Source of the DNA: Leptasterias polaris
Taxonomy: Eukaryota > Echinodermata > Asteroidea > Forcipulatida > Asteriidae
Reading direction: 5' to 3'
Length of the DNA stretch: 64,000 nucleotides
Assembly (NCBI GenBank): GCA_037783415.1
Contig: JAZGTN010000025.1
Span: 2,356,001-2,420,000 of the forward strand
The notes below the pieces were generated by a model. The model did not search any database and was not told the origin of the DNA. It saw nothing but the letters and a program-made list of their open reading frames with translations. Positions 24,389-33,863 of this stretch are shown here, piece after piece. Position 1 is the first letter of the stretch. Each line of letters begins with the position of its first letter. The position numbers and the translations under genes were made by a program.

Positions 24389-25417
24389 GTAAGAATTCTT
24401 TCCTTTCTTATAAAGGGTTAAGGAGGAGGGGTTACTTTAATAATTTTACACCCGGTTCAGACAGGGGCTCTAGAGTCGTGCCGCAACAAATTATTGATTT
24501 GAGTACATGAAAAGTTTGATGTCTGAAACAGTTAGAAGCCACTGGAAGCGCTGGAAGTTGAAAGATCGACCTTTGCAGTTGTTCGGAGCGACTCTTGAGG
24601 GTCTTGGATTCAGACATCGATCTTGTCATGAGCCGAACGTAATATAAATGTTATGTAAGTTCGCCTGTCTAAAACCAAAATTTATTTGGGTTGATCTAGA
24701 GTCACTCCTAATCTATTTGGTTTGGCAACGACTCTGGAGTGTCTTGGTTTTAGACGTCATTCTTGTCATGAGCCGAATGTAACGTTAATGAGTAGGTCTT
24801 GTTGAGAGTGTAGATACACACAGGTGTATTATAATAAGTTCGCCTGTCTGAAACTAAATTTAATTTGGGTTGACCTAGAGTCGCTCCTAATCTATTTGGT
24901 TCGGCACTACTCTGGAGAGTCTGTCTGAACCAGGTGCTAGGTACTTGTTTAAAAGGGATTGCTAAGCCTTCACACTGGCCAAATTTGTGCAGAAATATAT
25001 GCAAGGTTTGATGCTGCAAGAGAATTTGGTTCATAAGGTACATTTGCAGTATTGCAAAGGTGATTATTTTTTGTGACTGGTGTTACAAAAAAATATTTTT
25101 TTATGAGTGGTGTTAAACAAATAAAAGGGCCTGACTGTTTGGTTGAGAGTGGTTACATTGACTTGTGTCAAAGGTCATGACATAAAGAAATTCAGTGATG
25201 GATATTTCCTGATGGAAAACATAGCTGTGAATATTATTTCGTCAACCTTATTCAGAAGAGGATCTTGGAAACTGTCAACAAATAACTGCTTATCAAACAT
25301 TGTGACCATTATTTCCAGTGAAGAAATACAGTTTCCAAGCACATAATGAAAAAACAAAAAACTAAAAGGGTTTCTTTGGAATTCCTGCATTGTAAATTTG
25401 TCACAATTATTCCACAG
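24389..25417. other. Intron 6 with a direct-repeat element and an inverted exon fragment
   Basis: About 24460-24930 holds an inverted or direct repeat cluster: 'gtcatgagccgaa' twice, 'taagttcgcctgtct' twice and 'cctaatctatttggtt' twice. A 35-nt antisense copy of exon 7 sequence (24792-24826) is inserted in it. The rest is plain AT-rich intron. Confidence 0.7.
24792..24826 (-). repeat. Inverted 35-nt copy of exon 7 coding sequence
   Basis: The minus strand reads VCIYTLNKTY in the same frame as exon 7. It matches 25707-25741 at 34 of 35 bases. It lies inside a repeat whose neighbouring copy (about 24630-24660) lacks the insertion. Confidence 0.85.
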
Positions 25418-25977
25418 ATTTCCATCCCATTCCACGGCCCCGGAAGTTACAACATCACCCTCCAGGCCAGTAACTTCATCTCATTCGTCAAGCTCTACTC
25501 TCAAACCATCCTGCAGCAGCCCATTATCGATGCCAACGTTCTTGTCAAAGCTGCTCTCATCACCACGCCTTCTATCTTTGAGCTCATCGTCAAAGGCGGG
25601 CCGCCTTTTAACTTCCAGATTGAATGTGGGGATGGGGAAACTCTTGCTCTGTCATCTAAAGACGTTGCAGAGCTCGGAAATGAAGTCATCAACTATGTGT
25701 TTGATCCACCTGTGTGTATCTACACTCTCAACAAGACATACTCGAGCCTTGGACGTTATGACAGCTCCTTCACAATCAATAATCTTGTCTCTGGGAAGAT
25801 GGCCACTGCAACAGCTCGAGTTGAGGAGATGATCTCCGGGCTCAGCATCACATCTGAGAGTTTGCCATTGTTGGCTATCGGGCGGTCGGTGGTGCTCACA
25901 GCAACTGTAGAAAGTGGCAATGATGTAGAATTCTCCTGGGATTTTCAGGATTCAGATCAACGCACTACCTTAATGAA
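25418..25977 (+). CDS. PKD1: Exon 7: PKD modules
   Basis: 560 nt, phase 0 in, phase 2 out, between 'ttattccacag' and 'gtaagt'. It closes one module (FHGPGSYNITLQASNFISF), encodes a full one (IFELIVKGGPPFNFQIECGD, then YTLNKTYSSLGRYDSSFTIN) and opens a third (VVLTATVESGNDVEFSWDFQ). The middle module keeps a C-G-D-G turn. Confidence 0.95.
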
Positions 25978-26497
25978 GTAAGTGTAAACTTACCTGGATG
26001 ACCTCTTGGAGATCAAAGTTCCAAGGCCTGAACATCTACATTTACTGTTGAAGAACTTATGACGGTTTCCCCCAAAACCATTTAAATATAGATATTTACA
26101 TATTCAGGAGACTCTGAGAGTGAGGTAGCTCTGTTGCTAGAGCTGGGGTCTTTTAAGGCTAAATTAATGACTTACTTGTTCAGTTATAGTCTGTAGTTAC
26201 ATTTAGGCAGTATTTTGTTCTCCCTTATAGGGGTGAGGGTGTCTGCTTTTTGTGATATTTTTGTGTGAATTCTTTTGCTGCATCTGTATGGATTTGGTAC
26301 ATTTTTGTATTTTCGTACATATTTTGATGTAATTTCATTGTTTGTATTTGATGTGATTTTTAATGTAATGTTATTGTAATTTGCACCTTTGAACATCCTT
26401 GGATGGAGATAATGCACTAGAAATGTAATATATTATTATTAATATTGCCATATAAATCCCCAATATGAAACATTGTCCCTCTTTCTTTTTATCAAAG
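25978..26497. other. Intron 7, AT-rich, nothing recognised
   Basis: 520 bp. The stretch from about 26150 to 26440 has the look of a decayed LINE or 3'-UTR-like tail ending in ATT repeats, but I cannot assign it. Confidence 0.5.
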
Positions 26498-26859
26498 CTG
26501 TCTCAATGAAAGCAGAGCCACACATACGTTCAGCCTGCCCGGAACCTACCAAGTCTCGGTCAGTGTCAGTAACGATCTCCAACCCCAACCCCTGATGGTC
26601 GTGTACCCCCAGCTCTTCCTGGTGCAAGAACTCGCCTTCGGCCTGGAGCTACAGACGCCCACAGGGCTACCCCGTGGGGCGGCGCTCAACGACTTAGGGG
26701 ACCACAGGGCAACAAACACGCTGGTGTTTGAGGCAAGCTGTTGGGGATCTGATATCTTGTTCTACTTTGAATACGGCGATGGGACTGTTGAGAAAGTCGT
26801 CGGTGTGTTAGATTCGTTTGGAGCATACAAAGGTTCTGGAAACCATCAGTATTTACAAG
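26498..26859 (+). CDS. PKD1: Exon 8: PKD modules
   Basis: 362 nt, phase 2 in, phase 1 out, between 'tatcaaag' and 'gtaaat'. It finishes the exon 7 module (ATHTFSLPGTYQVSVSVSND) and encodes the core of the next (NTLVFEASCWGSDILFYFEY, then GDGTVEKVVGVL), ending GNHQYLQ. Exon 9 supplies its last strand (EGNYTVGVTAGN). Confidence 0.94.
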
Positions 26860-27332
26860 GTAAATTTTTAAGTTGTCTTTAGTGTGTTGCTTTTATACTG
26901 TTTCACTGCTGAAAGATGCCATCTTTCTCCAACATATTGCCATAACTTGTATTCTCTGATCCCTAATGATTTGCGAACCATAAGAAACACTTAAAATTAT
27001 TAAGACTAAAGAATAAGTTCCATTGGGAATTCTATGGGGCCCAGAGAAGTTAACCTTAATGTTTTTAATGTTTAAATTGATAACTTACTTTGTTTGTCCA
27101 TTCATTGATTTTTCACCCCTCCCCAATCAAACCTCCCCCCTCCAAAAAAACTCCAAAACAAAAACAAAATAATAGTAATAAATTAAAAAGTAGTATAACT
27201 TCATTCAGGGGTGGAATTTGGTGGGAAAATTCAAAAGAACACAGAGCTTGTGCCTCAAAACTTTCACTGGATCAGAATTCTTTTTTTACAAGACCAGAAT
27301 CAAAATGATTAAAAAGGCTTTCCACATAGTTG

Positions 27333-27879
27333 AAGGCACTGAACACGTTTTGTAATTGTCAAAGACCAGTATTCTCACTTGGTGTATCCAAACATTATGC
27401 ATAAAATAACAAGCCTGTGAAAATTTGGGCTCAATTGGTCATTGAAGTTGCAAGAAAATAATGAAAGAAAAAACACCCTTGTTGTTCAAATTAGTGTGCT
27501 TTCAGATAGGAATAAAAGGCTTCTGGCCAGAAGTCTTTTATTATTTTAGTGAGAAATTACCTCTTTCTCAAAAACTACGTTACTTCAGAGGGAGTCGTTT
27601 CTCACAATGTTTTATACTATCAACAGCTCTCCGTTGCTCGTTACCAAGTAAGTTTTTATGCAAATATATATTTTGAGTAATAGACCTTATGCATTGACGT
27701 CACCAAGCCGCCATCTTAGAGGTAAACTGATGATGAAACAATGGAAACGCGCAGATTTGTACGCGCGGCGCACAGGACTGGCCAATGAACGGCTTCCTTT
27801 TGACCTCTAGGCGAGGGCGCCCTACTCAAATGACGTCATATGCATAAGGTCCATTACCAAACGTGTAAAGTGCCTTTAA
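27333..27879 (+). mobile_element. Family-A MITE interrupted by a family-B MITE
   Basis: Left terminus 'aaggcactgaacacgttttg'; right terminus 'ttaccaaacgtgtaaagtgc' then 'ctttaa'. Continuity breaks after 'attttgagtaa' and resumes at 27854. Confidence 0.85.
27681..27853. mobile_element. Family-B MITE nested in family A
   Basis: Termini are 'tagaccttatgcat' and 'atgcataaggtcca'. The interior has 'gacgtcaccaagccgccatc', 'gcggcgcacaggactggcca' and 'gacctctaggcgagggcgcc'. Another copy, opposite in orientation, is at 49018-49189, and diverged relatives are at 36984-37156 and about 53160-53302. Confidence 0.85.
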
Positions 27880-28034
27880 ACATTATATGTTTATACTTGG
27901 CCGAGCACTATGGGAAGATTTATCTCAGTTTGTCTTTTGGGTAAAAGAATTTCTTGGGTAATACAGAATTGAATTTTTTTTTAACAGACTCAAAGCCAAC
28001 ACTTGAACATTATCTGTCTAATTTTAAAGATATC

Positions 28035-28345
28035 AAATAACAAACCACAAGGGAAACTGACTGGGTAAATTTTAAAGATTTTGGGTTGAACAAGGAAAAA
28101 TTGACTAGAGCGGGATTTGAACCAACGACCTCCAGATTGACGTGCCGGCGCTCTACCAACTGAGCTATCTAGCCCTATGTTGACGGTCTCCCTATTTTGT
28201 CAATATCCTTGTTCGGTGGGTGTCAGTCAGAAGCCATTCAACCGTAAACTGCCGTGTAGCCAAGGATCACACCCAAGTATACGATACAACCTGGGAAGCG
28301 GCAGCCAAGGGATCACCATAAGGGGATGCGACTTTTTTTATACAT
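28035..28345 (-). mobile_element. tRNA-derived SINE, type S
   Basis: The minus strand contains box A 'tagctcagttggtagagcgc' and box B 'ggttcaaatcc', then a tail 'tagtcaatttttccttgttc'. A 5' leader in front of the tRNA-like part includes 'tgatcccttggctgccgctt' on that strand. The acceptor stem does not pair fully, so it is not a functional tRNA. Other copies are at 28350-28525, 33305-33560, 50210-50480 and, partial, 58195-58330. Confidence 0.8.
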
Positions 28346-28349
28346 CAGA

Positions 28350-28525
28350 TATCAAATAACAAACCACAAGGGAAAATTTTAATGATTTTGGGTTGAACAA
28401 GGAAAATTGACGAGAGCGGGATTTGAACCAACGACCTCCGGATTGACGTGCCGGCGCTCTACCAACTGAGCTATCTAGCCCTATGTTGGCGGTCTCCCTA
28501 TTTTGTCAATATCATTGTTCGGTTT
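28350..28525 (-). mobile_element. tRNA-derived SINE, type S, tandem partial copy
   Basis: Repeats the tail and tRNA-like head of the preceding element ('gagcgggatttgaaccaacg', 'ctaccaactgagctatctag') and stops after 'tttgtcaatatcattgttcg'. It lacks most of the leader. Confidence 0.75.
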
Positions 28526-28827
28526 TAAAGATATTAAACATAGAGAGGTATTAAACATAGAGAGGTAATTCTATTCAATTGAAAAACATAAGACTGCAGG
28601 ACTTGTCCAGTAGTGAGTTTACTGGCCCGATACTAAAATCACTGGCCTCGGGCCTGCGGTCCAGTGTAAATTTTTAAGGCCTGTCATTTTATGAAACATT
28701 AAGATCACTGGGGGGCTTAAGTAGTCAGAGGTTTATTACACAGCAAGTGAAACAGTCGATTGCAGTTTTAAAATTGAAAGTTTTCTTCGTTGTCTATCTA
28801 TATGTATTACTCTTATCACACCCACAG

Positions 28828-29055
28828 AGGGTAACTACACAGTTGGTGTCACAGCGGGTAACCTACTCGGCAACGAAACTTGCTACCTGCCAGAGCCCTA
28901 CTATGTCCAGATTCCACCAACCAATCTGAGATGTGATAACTCCATCAATGCCTTTGCGTTCGGTAACGTGTCTCACCTGTTCGTCAAAGTGGATTCAGGA
29001 AGCCACCTGTTTTATAATTGGTCTATGGGGGACCAGACCGATTACATTGACGTGG
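28828..29055 (+). CDS. PKD1: Exon 9: PKD module
   Basis: 228 nt, phase 1 at both ends, between 'cacccacag' and 'gtaagt'. It starts with EGNYTVGVTAGNLLGNETCY, closing the exon 8 module. It then encodes a new one with VSHLFVKVDSGSHLFYNWSM and GDQTDYIDVG. Its last codon joins exon 10 (PSVDHIYRSSRLFTVTVVAF). Confidence 0.92.
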
Positions 29056-29184
29056 GTAAGTTCAGATAGGGTCCCAGTTTCAGAATGCTGTTAAGCAAAA
29101 AATGGTGCTTAGCAAATTTCGGTTGCTGTGCGAAAATTAGCAGGAAACAATTCACAAACAATGTAATCTCAGTTTCTGCTTAGC

Positions 29185-29364
29185 AAGATTTTCTATGCTA
29201 AGCGAATTTGAGCTAAAAGTTCATTGGTATCATTTTTCAGAAATATAATGTATTTAGTTTTGGAGTGTCTGAGAAATTCTTAGTATTGATAAAAATGTTC
29301 TTGTCATTGCAGGCCCCTGCGTGGATTACATCTGCCGCTCCTGCGGTTACCTGTTCTGCCAAAT
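29185..29364 (+). repeat. 180-bp duplication of intron 9 end and exon 10 start
   Basis: The segment repeats at 29365-29545 with an offset of exactly 180 at the acceptor. The intronic parts are almost identical ('tagtattgataaaaatgttc', then 'ttgtcattgcag' against 'ttgtcattacag'). Confidence 0.88.
29313..29360 (+). pseudogene. Decoy copy of the first part of exon 10
   Basis: After the duplicated acceptor the frame reads PCVDYICRSCGYLFCQIRF and then meets a stop within 24 codons (tgc-taa). The genuine exon 10 reads PSVDHIYRSSRLFTVTVVAF. No usable donor follows before the second acceptor. Using it would truncate the protein, so I treat it as a dead exon fragment or cryptic site. Confidence 0.75.
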
Positions 29365-29492
29365 AAGATTTTTTCTATGCTAAGCGAATTTGAGCTCACT
29401 TCATTGGTATTATTTTTCAGAATTGTATTGTATTTAGTTCTGGAGAATCTGAGAAATTCTTAGTATTGATAAAAATGTTCTTGTCATTACAG

Positions 29493-29784
29493 GCCCCTCT
29501 GTAGATCACATCTATCGATCCTCGCGTTTGTTCACAGTGACAGTTGTCGCCTTCAACCGAGTTCAAGCAAAACAAACCAACTGTAAGGTGTTTATTGAGA
29601 TCCAGATCCAGGGCGTGGAGCTCCTCGAAGTGGAGCAGCTTCACCAAACCTACTCCCAAATCACCTTTGAGGCGAAGACCATCACCGACAGTGCCCAGTG
29701 GTACCAGTGGGATATGGGCGATCAGAGAGACCCCAAGACAACATTTGTGAATACCCTGTCGTACTTGTACACACGCCACGGCAG
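29493..29784 (+). CDS. PKD1: Exon 10: PKD module
   Basis: 292 nt, phase 1 in, phase 2 out, after 'ttgtcattacag' and before 'gtaaga'. It closes the exon 9 module and encodes the next (YSQITFEAKTITDSAQWYQW, then DMGDQRDPKT, then LSYLYTRHGR). This second of the two duplicated acceptors was chosen because only it keeps the frame open. Confidence 0.93.
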
Positions 29785-30446
29785 GTAAGACCAACTTAAC
29801 AGTGTCGTTTGGGCCTCTGTATAAATGAAATCATTGGCTTCTTTCTCCAGCCCCGACTTAAATATTCAATTTAAAACATGGTGTTTGTACGAATATGCAG
29901 CAAACTTTCCAAGAGAAAGTCTATCTGATGGTGATGGTGTCAACAGTTATTATTAAGAGGGCAATGCCATTTTTATTTTGCACAGAGCACTTTCATTGGA
30001 AAATCTTAATGTCTACGGGAAACTGTTGAAGGGGCACCAAGACCAAAACTTGGGGCAACAGAGGCCATGGGCAACGTGGCCTCTGTATAATTCAAGACCT
30101 GCTGTGTAGAAAGAAGACTATTAAGAAATGTTAGTTTTTAGATGTGGGTTAGGAGGAAAACCAGAATGAGGGTTCAAATCCTGGTCATGACACTGGTGTT
30201 CTTTGGCAAGACACTTTACTACAATTACTTCTCATCACTCAGTAGTAAACAGGTGCATGTGAGGGTAGAGTTTCTTGATGAGCCAATTCTGCTGTTGGTG
30301 CTGCATACTCCTAAGGAGTTGAGATGATTTCTGGAATGCTTGAAGCCCAATGAACAGGGATAGTAATAATATTGAAAGGCGCCTAATAAATACCCGTTAT
30401 TCTTATCCTCACATTCTCTTCGCATTCTCTTCTATTCTCCCTCAAG
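29785..30446. other. Intron 10 with a SINE remnant
   Basis: A type-L SINE remnant covers about 30130-30410; the rest shows nothing recognisable. Confidence 0.6.
30130..30410 (+). mobile_element. tRNA-derived SINE, type L (diverged)
   Basis: Contains 'ggttcaaatcctggtcatga' then 'cactggtgttctttggcaag', 'acaattacttctcatcac' and 'ctcctaaggagttgagatga', in the order of the intact copy at 39198-39560. Confidence 0.6.
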
Positions 30447-30692
30447 ATACTACGTAACTGTTGTTGCCAGCAATCGTGTCAGCAATGCAACCTCTCTCCC
30501 TGTGGAGTTAACCCTCCAGACGGCGATCAACAGTGTGACAATCAACTCGGGTAGTGCCACCCTCGTCAACCAAACTACACTGTTTGAGGCGTGGGCCTCC
30601 ACGGGGAGTGACTTGAACTTTGTCTGGGATTTCGGGGACGGAAGCGAGAAGGTTTACAAGTCATCTATCGGTGTTCACCATAAGTATGACAG
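30447..30692 (+). CDS. PKD1: Exon 11: PKD module with canonical WDFGDGS
   Basis: 246 nt, phase 2 at both ends, between 'tccctcaag' and 'gttagt'. It opens with YYVTVVASNRVSNATSL. It then encodes the best-preserved PKD module in the window, with TLFEAWASTGSDLNFVWDFG and DGSEKVYKSS, then HHKYDR. Exon 12 closes it with TGEFFLHLQASN. Confidence 0.96.
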
Positions 30693-31369
30693 GTTAGTTG
30701 GAACCGAGGCTTTGCATTCTCATCTCATCTGGACCCAATTTCATAAAACATGTAAGCACAGAAATTTGCTAAGCACAGAAAAATATTGCTTAGCAGAAAC
30801 TGGTTACCAGCCAAAGTTACTTAAAGTTAACACTGTTTTGAGTGGTGCCCCACTCATTTTTTATTATTATTATTATTATTTATTCGACCAAAACAAACAA
30901 CAAACCAAAGTTACAATAGCACAAGAAAGAACAATAACGGAAAAACAGTTATAAAAAAAGCAAGTAATAAGGAAAATAAATACAAAATTTGAAAAATTAA
31001 ATTTAATTAATAAATAAAATTAAATAAATAAGAAAATAAAAGCAAAAACAAAAAATATATAAAATATATGAGGGCGACTGAGGGCAGAGCATGCAGGAGG
31101 GGAACAAAACCAAATGGGAAGGACAACCAGAAGGGATAAAAACAAGGACAAATCATGCGGGTCAGGGGTAACAAAAGTAAACTAAATTACTGTTGCTCGG
31201 AAGCATGCTGCCCCATTGAAATTTCCTAAGCAGTATTTTTTGCTTAACAGCTTTATGAAATTGGGCCCTGTTTACTGGCCCGATGCCAAGTTCACTGGCC
31301 TAGGGCCTGTTGTCCAGTGTAAATTTTGAGCCCTTCACAAATGATGTTGTTTTCCCTTCTCCCAACCAG
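30693..31369. other. Intron 11: family-C MITE split by an AT-rich insertion
   Basis: Family-C termini lie at 30731 ('ggacccaatttcataaaaca') and 31270 ('tttatgaaattgggccctg'), with an AT-rich insert at about 30857-31190. A family-K fragment follows at 31266-31336. Confidence 0.65.
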
Positions 31370-31502
31370 GACGGGAGAGTTTTTCCTCCACCTTCAAGCG
31401 TCCAATTTAGTCAGCAACTCTTCTGCCTCGTCCAAGATCTTTGTCCTCACCAGGATGTGCCATCCACCTGTCCTTGACATTGTAGGAGCTGACCCAAGAA
31501 CG
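31370..31502 (+). CDS. PKD1: Exon 12: last PKD strands and REJ start
   Basis: 133 nt, phase 2 in, phase 0 out, between 'cccaaccag' and 'gtatgt'. TGEFFLHLQASNLVSNSSAS closes the last PKD module. MCHPPVLDIVGADPRT then begins the REJ module, which typically opens with C-x-P-P-x-V/L. Confidence 0.92.
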
Positions 31503-32387
31503 GTATGTCTGCAAAGCCACCCCTCTGATTCTAGCTCTCTCTTCACTATTTATATAGAAACACAGAATAAAGATTCACAATACTGCATGATGCCAGGAGA
31601 CTGTTGACAACAGTTTTTTTGTCGGTCAACAATTCAAAGTTTTCTATTGAGACCTAGCCCAATAGCATGGCAAATGTCAAACTACCCTTGGTTGATTATT
31701 TGATGAAAAATAATTCCATCAATGGCCACCTTAACCAAGGGCTAATGTCCAAGGGCTAATGACCAAAGGCTAAAGTGGTAAGCATCAAAACTACGTTTTT
31801 TCAGTTGTGGGATTGTGAAAGTTAGTTATTCCTCTAACATGTTAAAAATTTCTTATTTTTTGTAGATTTTTAGCCCTAACTTCTTTAACGAAAGAAATGA
31901 AATAAATGAAATAAGTATAACCCCCTCACTTGCCAGTAACACCTTCACCAGTTACTTATTGCCTCCATGTTTTCCATTCAAAACGAGAGTCCTTTTATCA
32001 GTTACCTATTCCCTCCATATGTCCATCCAAAAGGAGAGCTCTTCACTGATTACTTATTCCCTCCACCTTTCCATCCAAAAGGAGAGCCCTTCACTAGTTA
32101 ATTTTTCCCTCCATGTTGTCGTCCAAAAGGAGAGCCCTTCTCCACATACTTATTCCCTCCACCTTTCCATCCAAAAAGAGAGCCATTCACAAGTTACTTA
32201 TTCACTCCATGTTGTCGTCCAAAAGGAGAGCCCTTCTCCACATACTTTTTACCTCTAATCTTTCCATCCAACAAAGAGAGCAATTCACCAGTTACTTTTT
32301 CCCTCCATGTTGTCGCCCAAAAGGAGAGCCCTTCACCAGTTGCTTATTCCCTCCATGTTTGTATCTCAAAAGGAGAGCCATTCCCAG
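31503..32387. other. Intron 12, ending in a minisatellite
   Basis: 31503-31930 has nothing recognised. From about 31940 to the exon 13 acceptor it is a 48-bp minisatellite. Confidence 0.75.
31940..32387 (+). repeat. 48-bp minisatellite abutting the exon 13 acceptor
   Basis: About nine copies of a unit containing 'ttattccctccat', 'tccaaaaggagagcc' and 'ttcaccagttac'. The last copy continues directly into the acceptor 'attcccag' of exon 13. Because 48 is a multiple of three, the frame stays open for long stretches (31959-32255 and 32259 onward), which produces spurious ORFs. Confidence 0.9.
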
Positions 32388-32579
32388 GACATTCGTGTCG
32401 AGGCAGAGGTTCAAATAGACTGTGAGGTCACCAACCTGGCTCTATACACCTGGACGCTTCAACATGCAGAAAACGGCAGCTTCGTTCGCCTCGATCCTAA
32501 CAGGGCATCCTTGGATCAGCGCACCCTCTTCATACCCAGACTTCACCTTCCATATGGATCATACATTTTCTCACTTGAT
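32388..32579 (+). CDS. PKD1: Exon 13: REJ module
   Basis: 64 codons, phase 0 at both ends, after 'attcccag' and before 'gtaagt'. The peptide has RVEAEVQIDCEVTNLALYTW, then TLFIPRLHLPYGSYIFSLD. This is the REJ pattern of a paired Cys, Y-x-W and 'L-x-I-P...L-x-x-G-x-Y-x-F'. Confidence 0.92.
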
Positions 32580-32837
32580 GTAAGTTAACAGTGCTGTTTA
32601 TTAGTCATCCTTTAATTTTCGCATGACAAAGCGACGTGTTTTGCGTACAAAGTGAAAAGACTTGAAGTTCTGTTTTAATGACAATTAATCAGGCCTGTTA
32701 TTTATAGGGATTTTTCCTGACTTTAAGATTTTCATACAGATCTAATAGTATTAATAATGGATACTTAGAGCTGGTATTCGTTAATTTTGGCACTCATGGC
32801 GCATGAACATAGTTACCTCAGTCACCGAGGCATTTAT

Positions 32838-33070
32838 TTAATTCCTTTCACTGTCTTGGCTCCCTGGGGTGTTTACAGCCTGTGCTGCCAGGTATGTAGC
32901 ACACCAAGCTAAACCAACCGCAAGAGCCATCTCTGCCCTAACATGTACCCATTTACTCTTGGGTGAAGATGAGCAATTATAGTTAAGTGTCTTTCTCAAG
33001 GACGCAAGTGTTATGACTGGAATTTGAACGCACACCTTGATGTCTTGACCACTCTGCCTTGACACGCAAA
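32838..33070 (-). mobile_element. tRNA-derived SINE, type L (diverged)
   Basis: Carries 'gtgtttacagcctgtgctgc', 'aagccatct'-like body, 'agttaagtgtctttctcaag' and 'tgaacgcacaccttgatg' in the order of the minus-strand copy at 42370-42805. Confidence 0.6.
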
Positions 33071-33304
33071 TTTCTCCCTTTTCTTCAAGCTTACTCTTAA
33101 GATGTGAACATAATCAAAGAAAAAATACAAAGCCCACTTGTGTCCACAATTTCAAGTCTTCCATTTGTGGTGTGATTTAGAGAGTCTGTCCATCCTCTAA
33201 AATGTAACACCCTGAAATTTCAGGGAAATTTATCTCTTTAGCAAGAGGAGACTGCTGCACACTTTTTCAAGAGTTTTCATTTTGTACACCCTTGTTATTA
33301 TTAA

Positions 33305-33560
33305 ATTGGGGTTGAACAGAGAAAAATTGACTAGATCAGGATTCGAACCTGGGACCTCTGGATTAAAGTGGCAGCATTCTACCAACTGAGTTATCTCTCC
33401 CTTATGTCGGCAGTCTCCCTATTTTGTCAATATCTTAGTTCAGGGGTACCAGTCAGAAGTCATTCAACTTGTAATTGCCGTGTAGCCAGGGATCACACCC
33501 AAGTTTACGATACAACCTGGGAAGCGGCAGCAGAGGGATCACCTTAAGGGGATGTGACTT
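33305..33560 (-). mobile_element. tRNA-derived SINE, type S
   Basis: Minus-strand box A and box B are seen as 'ctaccaactgagttatctct' and 'ggattcgaacctgggacctc' on the + strand, followed by the shared leader ('agaagtcattcaacttgtaa', 'gatcacacccaagtttacga'). Confidence 0.75.
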
Positions 33561-33684
33561 TTTATTTCAAACATCAAGTAATTAATCTATCAAGTATTAT
33601 TTTGAAAGTTTTAACTCATTCTCAATCCCAGATTAAGCCAAGTATATTAAAGCATCCATTTCTTGTGCCACTATTATTACAAAG

Positions 33685-33863
33685 GTCAGCATGAATGGAA
33701 CCATCGTCTACTCACAAGATAGCATCTCTATTGAGGTGACTAAAAGCCCGCTCGTAAGCATCATCAACGGTGGGACAAGACGTTTCTTCGGTATGGACAC
33801 CATCGCAACTCTCAATGGCAGCTTCTCTTATGATCCAGATAATCCCCAAGATGACAATCTGAG
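33685..33863 (+). CDS. PKD1: Exon 14: REJ module
   Basis: 179 nt, phase 0 in, phase 2 out, between 'attacaaag' and 'gtacaa'. It encodes VSMNGTIVYSQDSISIEVTK and then SPLVSIINGGTRRFFGMDTI, with ATLNGSFSYDPDNPQD. The G-G-x-x-R and L-x-G-S-x-S-Y-D-P signatures match the polycystin REJ module. Confidence 0.95.

Larger units (their letters stand above)
26860..28827. other. Intron 8, nested MITEs and two SINEs
   Basis: Holds a family-A MITE (27333-27879) with a family-B MITE inside it, two type-S SINE copies in tandem (28035-28345 and 28350-28525), and a family-K fragment (28566-28690, minus orientation). Confidence 0.7.
29056..29492. other. Intron 9 with a duplicated acceptor
   Basis: Contains a family-C MITE relative (about 29069-29210) and a 180-bp tandem duplication that includes a copy of exon 10's acceptor (see 29185-29364). 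Confidence 0.8.
32580..33684. other. Intron 13 with two SINEs
   Basis: Type-L SINE remnant at about 32838-33070 (-) and type-S SINE at 33305-33560 (-). A short family-J-like piece lies at about 32694-32745. Confidence 0.6.

Noticed and set aside
28100..28175. A functional tRNA gene (also at 28410-28480, 39198-39285, 41575-41650, 50020-50105 and 58225-58300)
   Set aside because: Box A and box B are present but the acceptor and anticodon stems do not pair fully, and each is embedded in a repeated SINE body.
29313..29385. An extra coding exon upstream of exon 10
   Set aside because: It meets a stop within 24 codons and has no donor before exon 10's acceptor. It is a duplicated fragment.
31959..32418. 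Repetitive ORFs as a small secreted protein gene
   Set aside because: A 48-bp minisatellite keeps several frames open at once; there are stops between segments and no start or domain.
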